DNA of 37,836 nt, from positions 1 through 37,836 of the forward strand of contig JADFPV010000022.1 in NCBI GenBank assembly GCA_022562155.1, written 5' to 3'. The position numbers and the translations under genes are program-made. This stretch comes from Chloroflexota bacterium. Lineage in GTDB: Bacteria; Chloroflexota; Dehalococcoidia; DSTF01; RBG-16-68-14. Positions 15,947-24,520 of this stretch are shown one piece after another. The notes under the pieces are model-generated. The model was not told where the DNA came from. It did not search any database and saw only the letters and a list, made by a program, of their open reading frames with translations. Each line of letters opens with the position of its first letter. Positions within the stretch are counted from its first letter, which is position 1.

Positions 15947-15996
15947 CTAGACTTCACAAATGCCGGACGACGGCTATTCAGTGACTGAGAGCGCGG

Positions 15997-16002
15997 TATA
16001 AT
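15997..16002 (+). promoter_or_regulatory. TATAAT -10 box before the aldolase-dehydrogenase gene
   Basis: A consensus TATAAT with TATTCA (15975-15980) 16 bases upstream as a weak -35. It lies about 38 bases before the proposed TTG start. Confidence 0.45.
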
Positions 16003-16040
16003 CACGCCACTGAACAGCATCGCGACGAAGGGTAGGGCAG

Positions 16041-18104
16041 TTGCAGGACCTCTGGCGTGACGATCAGGTGAACGGCGCGGACGAGATCGGCCGGCTTGTC
16101 TACCTGTCCAATCTCATCGGCCAGGACACCTTGCTGGTGCAGCCCGGAGGCGGGAACACGTCGGTGAAGCTGGCCGAGGCCGACCTGTTCGGCGACGAGG
16201 CCGAATCGCTCGTGGTCAAAGGCAGCGGCACCGACCTGCGGACGATTACGCCAGAGGGCTTCACGCACCTCTATCGGGGCCGGCTCGCGAAACTGCAGGC
16301 GAAGACGTCGATCTCGGACGACGAGATGCTCGCGCTGATGCGCGCCGCGATGATGGCTACGGACCGCGACCCGCTCCCAAGCGTCGAGACGCCACTGCAC
16401 TCCCTACTGCCGTATCGCTACATCGCGCACACGCACGACGTGGCGACATTGTCATTGAGCGACACGCCGCACGCCGAGGAGAACGTGTCGCGGGTGTTCG
16501 GCTCCAATGTTGCGTTCTTGCCGTACGCCCGGCCCGGCTTCCCGCTCGCGAAGCTGCTCGCGGAGCGATACGCAGAGCATCCGCCCGAAGACGCCATCGC
16601 CATGGTGCTGGAGAAGCACGGGCTCGTCGTCTGGGGGGAGGACGCCCGCGAATGCTATGCGAACCTCGTTTCGGTGATCTCGAAGGCGGACGAGTATCTC
16701 GCGGAGCGCCGCGCCGGCCGCAGCCTGTTCGGGGCCGTGACCGTGCCCGCCGTAGACGAACCGGAGCCGGAGGCACGGGCCGCGGCCCTGCTGCCCGTCA
16801 TCCGGGGGGCGCTCTCGAACGAACACTGGACGCCCCTGCTGCACCTGGACAGCTCGCCCGACATGCTGGACGCGATTGGCCGCGAAGCGTTCGCGCAGGT
16901 GGCGTCGCGCGGTGTGATGACGCCCGAACACATCCTGCGCGCGGGCGTGGAGCCGCTGGTACTGGCCCCGATGCTCAAAGGACTGACGGCGTCCGACGCA
17001 AGAGACCGTGTCCGCGATGCGATCGCGGCCCACCGCGAGGCGTACGTGAATCACGTCGCTAAACACGGCCAGACAGAACCGATCTCTGACTACCTGAAGA
17101 CGGTCGTCGTGCCGGGCCTGGGCGTGATCTTCGCGGGGAAGGACCGGCGGAACGCGCTCGTCGCTGCAACGTGCTATCGGGCGACGCTACGGGCGATGGC
17201 CGGCGCGGAGGCGGTCGAAGCGTTCGAGTTCCTGTCCGACGCCGACGCCTGCGATATGGAGTACTGGCCGCTGGAGCGCAGGAAGATCGAGGAGTCGGCT
17301 GCGAGCCGGCGTCCGCTCGAAGGGAAGATCGCGCTCGTAATCGGTGGCGCGAGCGGCATCGGGCGAGCGACGGCGGAACGCTTCGTTGAGGAGGGAGCGC
17401 ATGTCGTGGTCGCCGACATCGATGTCGATGGCGCGAACGCAGTCGCGGAGAAGCTCAACGATTCGGCTCCGGAGCGAGCGTTTGCGGTGGAGGTGGATGC
17501 AGCCGATTCGGCATCGATCAAGGCGATGATGAATGCGGCCGTCCTGCGCTTCGGCGGGCTCGATGTGATGTTCTACTCACCGGGCGTGGGACCGCACTAC
17601 AGTCTTGTCGTCGAGATGCTAGATGCCGAGATCGAGGAGAAGCTGCGCGTGCACTTCCAGGGCGCGGCCGCGGCGACCAGAGAGGCCGCGAAGGTGATGA
17701 TCGACCAGAGCATGGGCGGCAGGCTGATCTACAACGCATCGAAGGCCGCCTTCGCGCCGGGCGAGGGGTTCGCGGCGTATGGCGCTTCGAAGGCCGCTCT
17801 CGTGCACTACGTGCGCAACATCGCTAACGAGCTCGGCAAGCACGGCATCACGGCGAACTACGTGAACGCTGATGCTGTCGATACCCCGTTGTTCCGCAGG
17901 CTCGTGCAACAGCGCGCCGAGCAGTCAGGGAGGACCGAAGCGGAGATGCTGGAGTCCTACGAACAACGGAGCGTTATGCGCCAAGCATTAGTGCCGCCCG
18001 GCGCCGTCGCCGACGCGGTGAGCTTTCTGGCGTCCGATCGTTCTGCGTATACGACCGGATGTGTGATCACGGTAGGAGGCGGACCCGAGGGATTCCCGCG
18101 CTAA
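16041..18104 (+). CDS. Bifunctional class II aldolase / short-chain dehydrogenase (RhaD-RhaE fusion type)
   Basis: 687 residues from a TTG at 16041. I chose it because the family opens just upstream of L-I-G-Q-D and because the next candidate (GTG at 16069) would trim that opening. Residues 1 to about 400 are a class II aldolase: P-G-G-G-N-T-S-V-K near the start, zinc histidines in I-A-H-T-H-D, and E-K-H-G-L-V-V-W-G. Residues about 425-687 are an SDR: G-G-A-S-G-I-G for NAD(P), Y-G-A-S-K catalytic Tyr-Lys. Known fusions of this size split rhamnulose phosphate and oxidise the lactaldehyde formed. No rhamnose kinase or isomerase is nearby, so another sugar phosphate is possible. Confidence 0.88.
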   Translation: MQDLWRDDQVNGADEIGRLVYLSNLIGQDTLLVQPGGGNTSVKLAEADLFGDEAESLVVKGSGTDLRTITPEGFTHLYRGRLAKLQAKTSISDDEMLALMRAAMMATDRDPLPSVETPLHSLLPYRYIAHTHDVATLSLSDTPHAEENVSRVFGSNVAFLPYARPGFPLAKLLAERYAEHPPEDAIAMVLEKHGLVVWGEDARECYANLVSVISKADEYLAERRAGRSLFGAVTVPAVDEPEPEARAAALLPVIRGALSNEHWTPLLHLDSSPDMLDAIGREAFAQVASRGVMTPEHILRAGVEPLVLAPMLKGLTASDARDRVRDAIAAHREAYVNHVAKHGQTEPISDYLKTVVVPGLGVIFAGKDRRNALVAATCYRATLRAMAGAEAVEAFEFLSDADACDMEYWPLERRKIEESAASRRPLEGKIALVIGGASGIGRATAERFVEEGAHVVVADIDVDGANAVAEKLNDSAPERAFAVEVDAADSASIKAMMNAAVLRFGGLDVMFYSPGVGPHYSLVVEMLDAEIEEKLRVHFQGAAAATREAAKVMIDQSMGGRLIYNASKAAFAPGEGFAAYGASKAALVHYVRNIANELGKHGITANYVNADAVDTPLFRRLVQQRAEQSGRTEAEMLESYEQRSVMRQALVPPGAVADAVSFLASDRSAYTTGCVITVGGGPEGFPR

Positions 18105-18169
18105 GCGGTTGTCAGTACTGAGACAGCGTGCTGCTAAACCGATAGCGCAACGCTTCGGCGATGGCGGGT

Positions 18170-18214
18170 CCTTCGCTACGCGAAGGCCCTTGGCAGTTGC
18201 TTCGCAACTACTGC
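18170..18214. repeat. Double-hairpin element, copy E (between convergent genes)
   Basis: Stem 1 is CCTTCGC-TAC-GCGAAGG (18170-18186), linker CCCTTG, stem 2 is GCAGTTGC-TTC-GCAA with CTGC after a three-base bulge (18193-18214). It lies between the convergent aldolase-dehydrogenase and methyltransferase genes, where the gap 18105-18237 holds nothing else. Confidence 0.72.
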
Positions 18215-18237
18215 GCCTTGAGCGAGGCCGTGCTGGG

Positions 18238-19068
18238 TCACAAACGCCGGACGACGGCGATGATATGGCTCCCGACGTCGAGGACGCCGGGCTCTTTGCA
18301 GATCTCGACCTCCCACTCCAGGAAGGCCTGCCAGAACGCAGGGTCCCGCTCGATCTCCTCGAGTGACGGGATGGCCGAGATGCTTGCCATGTAGTTCGAC
18401 GCCGAGACGGCAACAATGTCCGCCGCCGGATGCCGTTCAAGGAGCGCCTTCAGCTCCGACCACGTGTAGCAGTGCATCGGGTGCCCGCTGTCGTCTACGT
18501 CGTCGGGGCCGCCGGTGGCGAGGTAGCGCCGGGTGGCTTCGATGCCCTCGTCGCGGACCCAGTCGATCAGCACAGGAAGGTAGACGTTGAGCCTCGACGT
18601 GACGCTGAGCAGCAGGTGGCCTCCCCGCTTGGTGACGCGCAGCAGCTCGCCGATAGCGTCGCCGGCGCGCTCCTGGACGTAGCTCAGCGGCGAACCGTAA
18701 CAGACGACGGCGTCGAAGCTCTCGTCGCCGAACTGCGAGCAGTCGACGATATCGAGCTGCACGCGCTGCGCGACCTGAGGCTCCAGCCCGGCCTCCTCTA
18801 GCTTCTGCCGGTTGAGGTCGAGCTGGCGCGGCGAGATGTCACCGACGGTGACGGTCGCGCCGAGCTTCGCCAGTTCAATCGTGAAGCGCCCGGGTCCGGC
18901 CCCGGCGTCGAGGACGTGCTGCCCCGGCTTGATGAACTGCTGCAGGTACCAGCGATGGACGTGGAAGATCACCCGCGCACGAGGATTGTCGTCCAAGCGC
19001 TCCCACTCGCGCTCGCCGTGGTCGTCGTAGAATCGGCGAATGAGATCGGCGTCGTAGCCTGCGGCCAT
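18238..19068 (-). CDS. SAM-dependent class I methyltransferase
   Basis: 276 residues from the ATG at 19068 (M-A-A-G-Y-D-A-D-L-I), chosen because AGGGGTGGGG lies just upstream and the 14 extra codons before it look non-coding. Motif I is V-L-D-A-G-A-G-P-G-R-F, the acidic residue after beta2 is in V-G-D-I-S, and L-L-R-V-T-K-R-G-G-H-L-L-L is motif III. The later part is variable and may hold the substrate site (H-C-Y-T-W-S-E-L). The substrate is unknown; the broad type resembles UbiE/UbiG-like small-molecule methyltransferases. Confidence 0.85.
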   Translation of the reverse strand: MAAGYDADLIRRFYDDHGEREWERLDDNPRARVIFHVHRWYLQQFIKPGQHVLDAGAGPGRFTIELAKLGATVTVGDISPRQLDLNRQKLEEAGLEPQVAQRVQLDIVDCSQFGDESFDAVVCYGSPLSYVQERAGDAIGELLRVTKRGGHLLLSVTSRLNVYLPVLIDWVRDEGIEATRRYLATGGPDDVDDSGHPMHCYTWSELKALLERHPAADIVAVSASNYMASISAIPSLEEIERDPAFWQAFLEWEVEICKEPGVLDVGSHIIAVVRRL

Positions 19069-19211
19069 TTCCCCACCCCTATGAGATGGTCCTAAGAGGA
19101 CGTCCGGCATTCTAGCGGGGCGCGGGATGGGGGTCTACCCATCCCCGCTGCGCCCCGCGTATACTGTTTGCTCTACTGCGGGTTGGCTCAGGATGACGAA
19201 AGGAGCGTATC

Positions 19212-19817
19212 ATGCGAACCAGATCTGAACTGGCGCTGCGTGTCTTACAGACCGCGCAGCAGATGCTCAAGGACAACATCAAGGACCTCACACTCGAGGA
19301 GGCGCTGGAGGCCGCGGGCGGATATCGGTCAGTGCTGGGCATCCTGAAACACACAGCGAGCTGGAGCCACGTCTACCACTCCTACGCATTCGACGCCGAG
19401 CCGAAGCACCTCAACACGCTCGGCTGGCCGCGCGGCCTGCGCGACACGATCGAGACGTCGCAGGCGTACCTCGACGAGATGGTGGCCTGGCTGGAGGATT
19501 CGTTCGGACTGTGGGAAGCATCGGTTGGGAGCGCGAGCGATGAGGAGTTTGACGAACTGCGCTCCTTGCATTGGGGTGAGCAGGTGCCGCTGTTCGACAT
19601 CGTGTCGCTGACGGCCGCGCACTGGACCTACCACACGGGTGAGCTGAACGAGATCCTGTCGATCTTGCGGGGCGAGGCGTGGGTGTACACCGAGGAGGTC
19701 GAGGAGAACCATATCTCCACGGCCGGCCATCGGATCCGGGCCGGCTGGATGACCGACGAACACGCAAAGGGGTACGAGGAGCATCTTGCGCGGCGGGATA
19801 AGGAGTTACACGGCTGA
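19212..19817 (+). CDS. DinB-superfamily protein
   Basis: 201 residues, AAAGGAG before the ATG. The DinB four-helix pattern is visible, with metal-binding histidines in L-K-H-T-A-S-W and in A-A-H-W-T-Y-H-T-G-E-L-N-E-I. DinB-fold proteins include thiol-dependent transferases (bacillithiol or mycothiol S-transferases) and damage-induced proteins of unknown role. A TATACT promoter box lies at about 19157. The stop is followed at once by a double-hairpin element. Confidence 0.78.
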   Translation: MRTRSELALRVLQTAQQMLKDNIKDLTLEEALEAAGGYRSVLGILKHTASWSHVYHSYAFDAEPKHLNTLGWPRGLRDTIETSQAYLDEMVAWLEDSFGLWEASVGSASDEEFDELRSLHWGEQVPLFDIVSLTAAHWTYHTGELNEILSILRGEAWVYTEEVEENHISTAGHRIRAGWMTDEHAKGYEEHLARRDKELHG

Positions 19818-19820
19818 CCG

Positions 19821-19864
19821 GCTAGCCTACGGCTAGCTTTGCAGTTGCGAAGCAACTGCTGGCC
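19821..19864. repeat. Double-hairpin element, copy F
   Basis: Stem 1 is GCTAGCC-TAC-GGCTAGC (19821-19837), linker TTT, stem 2 is GCAGTTGC-GAA-GCAACTGC (19841-19859), tail TGGCC. All pairs are perfect. It begins three bases after the DinB stop codon. Confidence 0.78.
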
Positions 19865-19972
19865 TGGCGGCTGACCGAAGCACAGCGTGCTACACTCCGG
19901 CCACCACTACCTCTTCGCCTGAGCGGTTGGCAGAAACGTAAACAAACTTGTAGACGAACCGGAGCGCACAGC

Positions 19973-20791
19973 ATGATGGATTCTGATCAACACACGGCTA
20001 CGATGGCAACAGTCATTAACGACTCTTTCACCCATCGCATTCAGTCGGCGCATGTTGACGGCATGGAGTATCTCATTAACGTCCATTTGCCCCCGACGTA
20101 TGGCATGGGCGAAGACAGCTATCCAGTTATCTACTATCCGGACGCCTTTTTTGCGACAGAATTCACGACTGGGACCAAGAAGATTCTTGAACTGTCTGGC
20201 AAGATTGCCAACACGATTCTTGTCGGTATATCGCAAGAGGGCGACTTCATGCGGGTGGTAAGTGATCGCTCCAGAGATCTAACTCCAACGCATATCCCCC
20301 AGGACAACATGCTGGTTTACCCGGAATCGGCACCGGCGTCAGGCGGTGCTGACCACTTCCTGGCGTTCATCGAGCATGAGTTATTTCCGCTCGTTGAGAA
20401 GGAGTATCGAGTCGACACAAGCGATCGTGGCTTTATTGGATCGAGCTATGGTGGTTTGTTCGCGGCTTGGACGATGGTCAATCGCCCGGAACTATTTCAA
20501 CGATATATTATGACTAGCCCCGCCCTGTACTGGGACGATTACCTGTTCTTTAAACAAGAAGAAGAACTTTGGCGAACAACCCAAACGCTGAACGCAAAAG
20601 TTTATGTCTCTGCCGGTGAGAAGGAACTGGAACCATTCCTGCAGAGCGTTATACGATTCCGTGAACGGTTTAACGCACGCAACTACAGGGGTTTCGAATT
20701 CACCTTTCACATCATGCGTGAAAGAGATCATGAAACCAGCTACATGGAGGCACTTCCCAATGGCTTGCTGTATCTATATGGTATCGATTAG
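19973..20791 (+). CDS. Esterase D-type alpha/beta hydrolase
   Basis: 272 residues of the putative-esterase (Fes/EstD-like) family. The nucleophile elbow is G-F-I-G-S-S-Y-G-G (Ser near 161), the catalytic histidine is in R-D-H-E-T-S-Y, and an acidic residue follows V-S-A-G-E-K-E. Such enzymes cleave siderophore or acyl esters. GGAG at 19961-19964 precedes the ATG. The gene is clearly more AT-rich (about 48 percent GC) than its neighbours and probably came in by transfer. No siderophore gene is nearby. Confidence 0.8.
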   Translation: MMDSDQHTATMATVINDSFTHRIQSAHVDGMEYLINVHLPPTYGMGEDSYPVIYYPDAFFATEFTTGTKKILELSGKIANTILVGISQEGDFMRVVSDRSRDLTPTHIPQDNMLVYPESAPASGGADHFLAFIEHELFPLVEKEYRVDTSDRGFIGSSYGGLFAAWTMVNRPELFQRYIMTSPALYWDDYLFFKQEEELWRTTQTLNAKVYVSAGEKELEPFLQSVIRFRERFNARNYRGFEFTFHIMRERDHETSYMEALPNGLLYLYGID

Positions 20792-20880
20792 CCAATGAGG
20801 TAGTAGCGGATTGGTTTATCCCGCGAGGTGCAAAGATATGGGCTCTTCCGAGGATACACACCACCTGAGCGTCGGTAGGA

Positions 20881-21342
20881 ATGAGTAGCGACAAAGAGCC
20901 ACTATATTCTAGCGCGGTGATAACATTGGGCAGCTGCTTTCTCGCCGGGTTGGCAGCGACTCTCTTGTTCCCGCCGCCGAGAATGCCCGCTCCGAAGTCT
21001 CAGGTCTTTGGGGCGGCGCTTGTCGGATTCGGGGTTGTTGTCATTGGATGGGCCGTCAGGACCATGGAGCGCGGGGGTACCTCGCCAGACGCCGCGCTCC
21101 ATCCTACAGCCCTCGTGACTCGGGGGCCATTCCGCTTTTCTCGCAATCCAATTTACCTGGGTTTCCTCCTGATCTACGCTGGAGGCGGCCTGCTCTTGAA
21201 CTCGCTTTGGATCGTTCTCCTGGCGGCGGGCGTTGTCGCCGGGCTAACGCAAGCGATCATCGTACGAGACGAACACCTGCTGGAGCAACGATTCGGTGAC
21301 GAGTATCGAACTTACCGTGCAAGAGTCCGCCGATGGCTGTGA
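20881..21342 (+). CDS. Isoprenylcysteine carboxyl methyltransferase-like membrane protein
   Basis: 153 residues with about four membrane helices. The C-terminal SAM-binding pattern is typical: T-R-G-P-F-R-F-S-R-N-P-I-Y-L-G-F, then R-D-E-H-L-L-E-Q-R-F-G-D-E-Y-R-T-Y. Bacterial members of this ICMT/PEMT family methylate lipids or small molecules of unknown identity. GGTAGGA touches the ATG, too close for a good site, so the start is uncertain. The following stretch 21343-21502 holds no convincing gene. Confidence 0.75.
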   Translation: MSSDKEPLYSSAVITLGSCFLAGLAATLLFPPPRMPAPKSQVFGAALVGFGVVVIGWAVRTMERGGTSPDAALHPTALVTRGPFRFSRNPIYLGFLLIYAGGGLLLNSLWIVLLAAGVVAGLTQAIIVRDEHLLEQRFGDEYRTYRARVRRWL

Positions 21343-21502
21343 GAGGCGGAGTGGCCATGGGCGACTGTCCTTCACAGTCAGGTGCTTGTGGAAGAGGAGG
21401 TGGGCGCTCTCGTGCGTCACGATGGGGTGACTCTGCCCATCCCACCCCGCCTGCACTGCCCCCGCCATCACGCCTTCCGCCGCTTACTCCCTAACGCCGT
21501 CG

Positions 21503-22330
21503 CTAGCCCGGTAGCCCGGCGCGCAGGCGTTCGGAGACCGCCTCGGGGTTGGGCGGCGAATCTATCAGCCACGTAGCGCCGGCGGCAGCGTAGGCGTCGA
21601 TGACGTCGCGGGCCTGGGCGGGGTCGGGCGGGAGGTACACGCCGAGGGCGACGTCGAACGCAGCGTCGCTGTCGCGGTGCTGGCGGACGTAGTCGACGAC
21701 GGTGGCGAGGTCCTCCGGCGTGAGTATCGTCGGCTCACCAGACGCTTGCACCATGAGCGGCACGACGCCGTCGTAGCGGGCGGCCCGGCGGAACGGGCGC
21801 TTGGACGGCCACATGCCGGCGACCCAGATGGGAATGCGCGGCTGCTGGACCGGGCGCGGCAGGAACGTGACGTTGTCGAGCTGGTAGTGCTCGCCGTGGT
21901 AGCTGAACGGCTCGCCCGACCAGAGACCGGTGAGGATGTCGAGACCTTCGTCGAGCTTCTGGGCCCGCACGCGATCGTCCGTCTCCTCCCCGAGCTGCGC
22001 GAACTCCACGTCGACAGGGAAACCCAGGCCGGCGCCCACGATCAGGCGGCCGCGCGAGAGGTGGTCGAGCGTGACGGTCTCCCGTGCGAGCTTCCAGGGC
22101 CGGCGTCGCGCCAGCGGGGTGACGAGCGCGCCGATGCGGATGCGCTTGGTGGCCATCGCGATGGCAGCGAGCGTCACCCAGGGGTCGAGCATGGGCGGCC
22201 CGTTCCAGTGGATGTGGTCCCAGAGGAAGAAGCCGTCCCAGCCGCCGGCCTCGGCCTCCTTGGCCAGCTCGACGACGCGATGCACGTCGTCGAACGGCGC
22301 GAAGTTCTGGATGTTGAAGGAGAACTTCAT
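21503..22330 (-). CDS. LLM-class (F420-dependent type) flavin oxidoreductase
   Basis: 275 residues. It shows the luciferase-like TIM-barrel pattern: G-W-D-G-F-F-L-W-D-H, the core L-D-H-L-S-R-G-R-L-I-V-G-A-G-L-G and later P-I-W-V-A-G. This LLM subgroup usually uses coenzyme F420 or FMN to oxidise or reduce alcohols, ketones or other small molecules. Its ATG overlaps the CMD stop by four bases (ATGA), so it is the last gene of the five-gene operon that starts at 25345. Confidence 0.86.
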   Translation of the reverse strand: MKFSFNIQNFAPFDDVHRVVELAKEAEAGGWDGFFLWDHIHWNGPPMLDPWVTLAAIAMATKRIRIGALVTPLARRRPWKLARETVTLDHLSRGRLIVGAGLGFPVDVEFAQLGEETDDRVRAQKLDEGLDILTGLWSGEPFSYHGEHYQLDNVTFLPRPVQQPRIPIWVAGMWPSKRPFRRAARYDGVVPLMVQASGEPTILTPEDLATVVDYVRQHRDSDAAFDVALGVYLPPDPAQARDVIDAYAAAGATWLIDSPPNPEAVSERLRAGLPG

Positions 22331-22875
22331 GACGGCAGAGGGAACTCCTCTAGGTACGGCAGGTAGTGGTCCTCGACGTCGACCTGCAGCGCGTTCAGCG
22401 TGCGAGATGCGCCGTTGTAGAACGAGATCGCAAGGATGAGGTCGACGAGGTTTTCAGTGTCGAGGCCCTTCTCCAGCACGGCGAACGTCTCGTCGGAGAG
22501 CGAGACGTCGTTCGTAATCTCGCGGGCGGCGCTGAGGACGGCGCGCTCGAGTTCGCCGAGGTTCGACGTGCGGCCGGCGGTCTCCTCGGCGATGGCGCGG
22601 ATGTCGTCGTCGGAGACGCCGTGCTGCCGTCCGATCTCAACGTGGTGGGAGTACTCGTAGGGGGAGTTCGTCGAGTAGCCGACCTGGATGATGGCCAGTT
22701 CGCGGAGGCGTGGGTCGAGCTTGCTGCGACTGAGTATGTAATTGCCGTGGCGAGCGAACGCCCTGGCCCCCTTAGGGCTGTTGACCAGGGCACGGAAGAT
22801 GTTCGCGGGGCGGTCCAGCAAGACGCGGTCGTCCGGCTCCAAGTCGTCTATGTTCAGGTAGGGTACGCGGGCCAT
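22327..22875 (-). CDS. Carboxymuconolactone decarboxylase/AhpD-like protein
   Basis: 182 residues, GAAGGAGG before the ATG. The CMD core is R-L-R-E-L-A-I-I-Q-V-G-type sequence followed by Y-E-Y-S-H-H-V-E-I-G-R. The C-x-x-C of AhpD is absent (E-Y-S-H-H instead), so it is not a peroxidase reductase of the AhpD kind; the E...H-H form is that of the decarboxylase or lactone-hydrolysing branch. It overlaps the LLM gene and follows the SDR gene within ten bases. Confidence 0.82.
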   Translation of the reverse strand: MARVPYLNIDDLEPDDRVLLDRPANIFRALVNSPKGARAFARHGNYILSRSKLDPRLRELAIIQVGYSTNSPYEYSHHVEIGRQHGVSDDDIRAIAEETAGRTSNLGELERAVLSAAREITNDVSLSDETFAVLEKGLDTENLVDLILAISFYNGASRTLNALQVDVEDHYLPYLEEFPLPS

Positions 22876-22885
22876 GGGGCCTCCT

Positions 22886-23707
22886 TCAGCTAAAGAGTGT
22901 ATGCCGGTCCGGTCCGCGCAGCGTCGTGCCGCCGTCGACGATGAGCGTCTGGCCGGTGATGTAGCGGGCCTGGTCGGAGAGTAGGAAGCGCACGGCCTGA
23001 CCGACGTCCCAGCCCGTTCCCTCGATGCCCAGCAGCGAAGCCTTGCGCCGCGCCTCCCGCAACTCGTCGGTCATGCCGGGCGCCTGGACCATGGGTGTAT
23101 AGACGGGTCCGGGCGCGACGCAGTTGACGCGGATGCCCTGGCGGCCGTGGTCGACGGCCATCGCGCGCGTCAGCGAGATCACGGCGCCCTTCGATGTCGC
23201 GTACGCAGTGAGCCCCGTAGGCAGGAGCGCCGCGATCGACGCGACGTTGACGATCGCGCCGCCATCCCCTGACTCGATCATCGCAGGGATGGCGTGCTTG
23301 CTCGCCAGGAACATGCTCTCCACGTTCACGCGCATGACGGTCTCCCAGATGCGGACCTCTTCGTCGACGACGCTGCCGCGGCTGCCAACGCCGACGTTGT
23401 TGTCGAGGAAGTCCAGCCTCCCGAAGCGCTCGACGGCTGCGGCGACCATGGCCTCGCATTGATCGCTCTTCGTCACGTCGGCTTCGAACGCGGCGCTCGT
23501 TCCGCCCTCCGCCGCGATCATGTCGACCGTGTGCTGAGCCAGATCGCCCTTCCGGTCGGCGACGAGCACGCTGACGCCTGCCCGCGCGAGCAGCATGGCG
23601 GCCGCCCGCCCATTGCCGATGCCGTCGCCCGCGGCGCCGCCTCCGGTGACGATCGCTACTTTCCCGGCGAGGCCGGTGTCGTCGCTGGGGCGCGCCTCAG
23701 CGGTCAT
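22886..23707 (-). CDS. Short-chain dehydrogenase/reductase (operon gene 3)
   Basis: 273 residues. The NAD(P)-binding motif is T-G-G-G-A-A-G-D-G-I-G, an expanded version of T-G-x3-G-x-G. The N-x-G motif is altered to N-N-V-G, S144-type serine lies in N-V-A-S-I, and Y-A-T-S-K is the catalytic Tyr-Lys. The tail (I-T-G-Q-T-L-I-V-D-G-G) is standard for FabG-like enzymes acting on secondary alcohols. GGGAG lies before the ATG, and the start overlaps the methyltransferase stop (ATGA). Confidence 0.87.
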   Translation of the reverse strand: MTAEARPSDDTGLAGKVAIVTGGGAAGDGIGNGRAAAMLLARAGVSVLVADRKGDLAQHTVDMIAAEGGTSAAFEADVTKSDQCEAMVAAAVERFGRLDFLDNNVGVGSRGSVVDEEVRIWETVMRVNVESMFLASKHAIPAMIESGDGGAIVNVASIAALLPTGLTAYATSKGAVISLTRAMAVDHGRQGIRVNCVAPGPVYTPMVQAPGMTDELREARRKASLLGIEGTGWDVGQAVRFLLSDQARYITGQTLIVDGGTTLRGPDRHTLFS

Positions 23708-24504
23708 GGCCGGACTCCCGACACGAGAATGGCCGGCATCGGCAGGTGCAGCCTGCCGTCGCGTTCATACTCCGCGGCCTTACTGAGGATGTCGGAGCGG
23801 ATCGCCTTAAGGACATCGTCAGATGCGCCCTCCATATTTGGGAATGATCGAAACGCCTCGAACAGTGCGTCGCCTGAGGGCAGTTCCCACACGAGCGGCA
23901 AGCGCTCGAATGTTGCGTCGACGAAGCCTGCTTCGGTCATCACACCGGTTAGCAGTCCTTCGTCCGCCTTACCCAAGAGGGGTGGCGGTTCTGCCGGCTC
24001 AGGCTGAATGTGAGCTCCGACCGTCCCAAAGACGATGCTGAACGCTGTCAACGTCTCGGGCGTATCCCATACGGTAAACGCGACGCGGCCGCCCGGCTTC
24101 AGCACGCGGTTTGCCTCTTCGAGCACCTTCTGTGGCTCGGCCATCAGGAATATTCCGAATCCGATCATCAGGGCGTCGTAGGCTTCGTCATCGAACGGCA
24201 GCGCCGCCGCGTCACCCACACGAAACTTGATTGATGGGTGCTGGCGGCGCGCCTCCTCGACCATCTCCTCGGCGAAATCAAGCCCCGTGACCAGCGCTCC
24301 CCGCGCCGCGGCTGCCGCGGCGACGAGGCCCGGTCCGCAGGCCACGTCCAAGACCAGGGTGCCCTCTCCGACGCCGGCTGCATCTAACAGCGGCTCTCCC
24401 GCCTTCGCCGTCACGCTTGGATACGAGGCTGCGGTGCTGTTCCATATATAGCGCTGCGCTTCGCTGATCGCCTCTGGATCGTTCGCGCGGGGAGCGGAGG
24501 TCAT
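23704..24504 (-). CDS. SAM-dependent methyltransferase (operon gene 2)
   Basis: 266 residues from the ATG at 24504; a longer frame to 24588 would overlap the sulfurtransferase. Motif I is V-L-D-V-A-C-G-P-G-L-V, followed by G-L-D-F-A-E-E-M (SAM ribose Asp), V-G-D-A-A-A-L-P-F-D and a motif III V-L-K-P-G-G-R-V-A-F. It belongs to the UbiE-like methyltransferase_11 group. The substrate is likely the one handled by the SDR, CMD and LLM genes downstream, which is an inference from overlap only. Confidence 0.85.
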   Translation of the reverse strand: MTSAPRANDPEAISEAQRYIWNSTAASYPSVTAKAGEPLLDAAGVGEGTLVLDVACGPGLVAAAAAARGALVTGLDFAEEMVEEARRQHPSIKFRVGDAAALPFDDEAYDALMIGFGIFLMAEPQKVLEEANRVLKPGGRVAFTVWDTPETLTAFSIVFGTVGAHIQPEPAEPPPLLGKADEGLLTGVMTEAGFVDATFERLPLVWELPSGDALFEAFRSFPNMEGASDDVLKAIRSDILSKAAEYERDGRLHLPMPAILVSGVRP

Positions 24505-24520
24505 GGCGCCGGGCCATCTT

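Noticed and set aside
21382-21471. Minus-strand H-E-S-A-H sequence resembling a zinc-peptidase motif
   Set aside because: The frame is short, overlaps the end of the ICMT-like gene, and shows no other metallopeptidase feature; at most a worn remnant.
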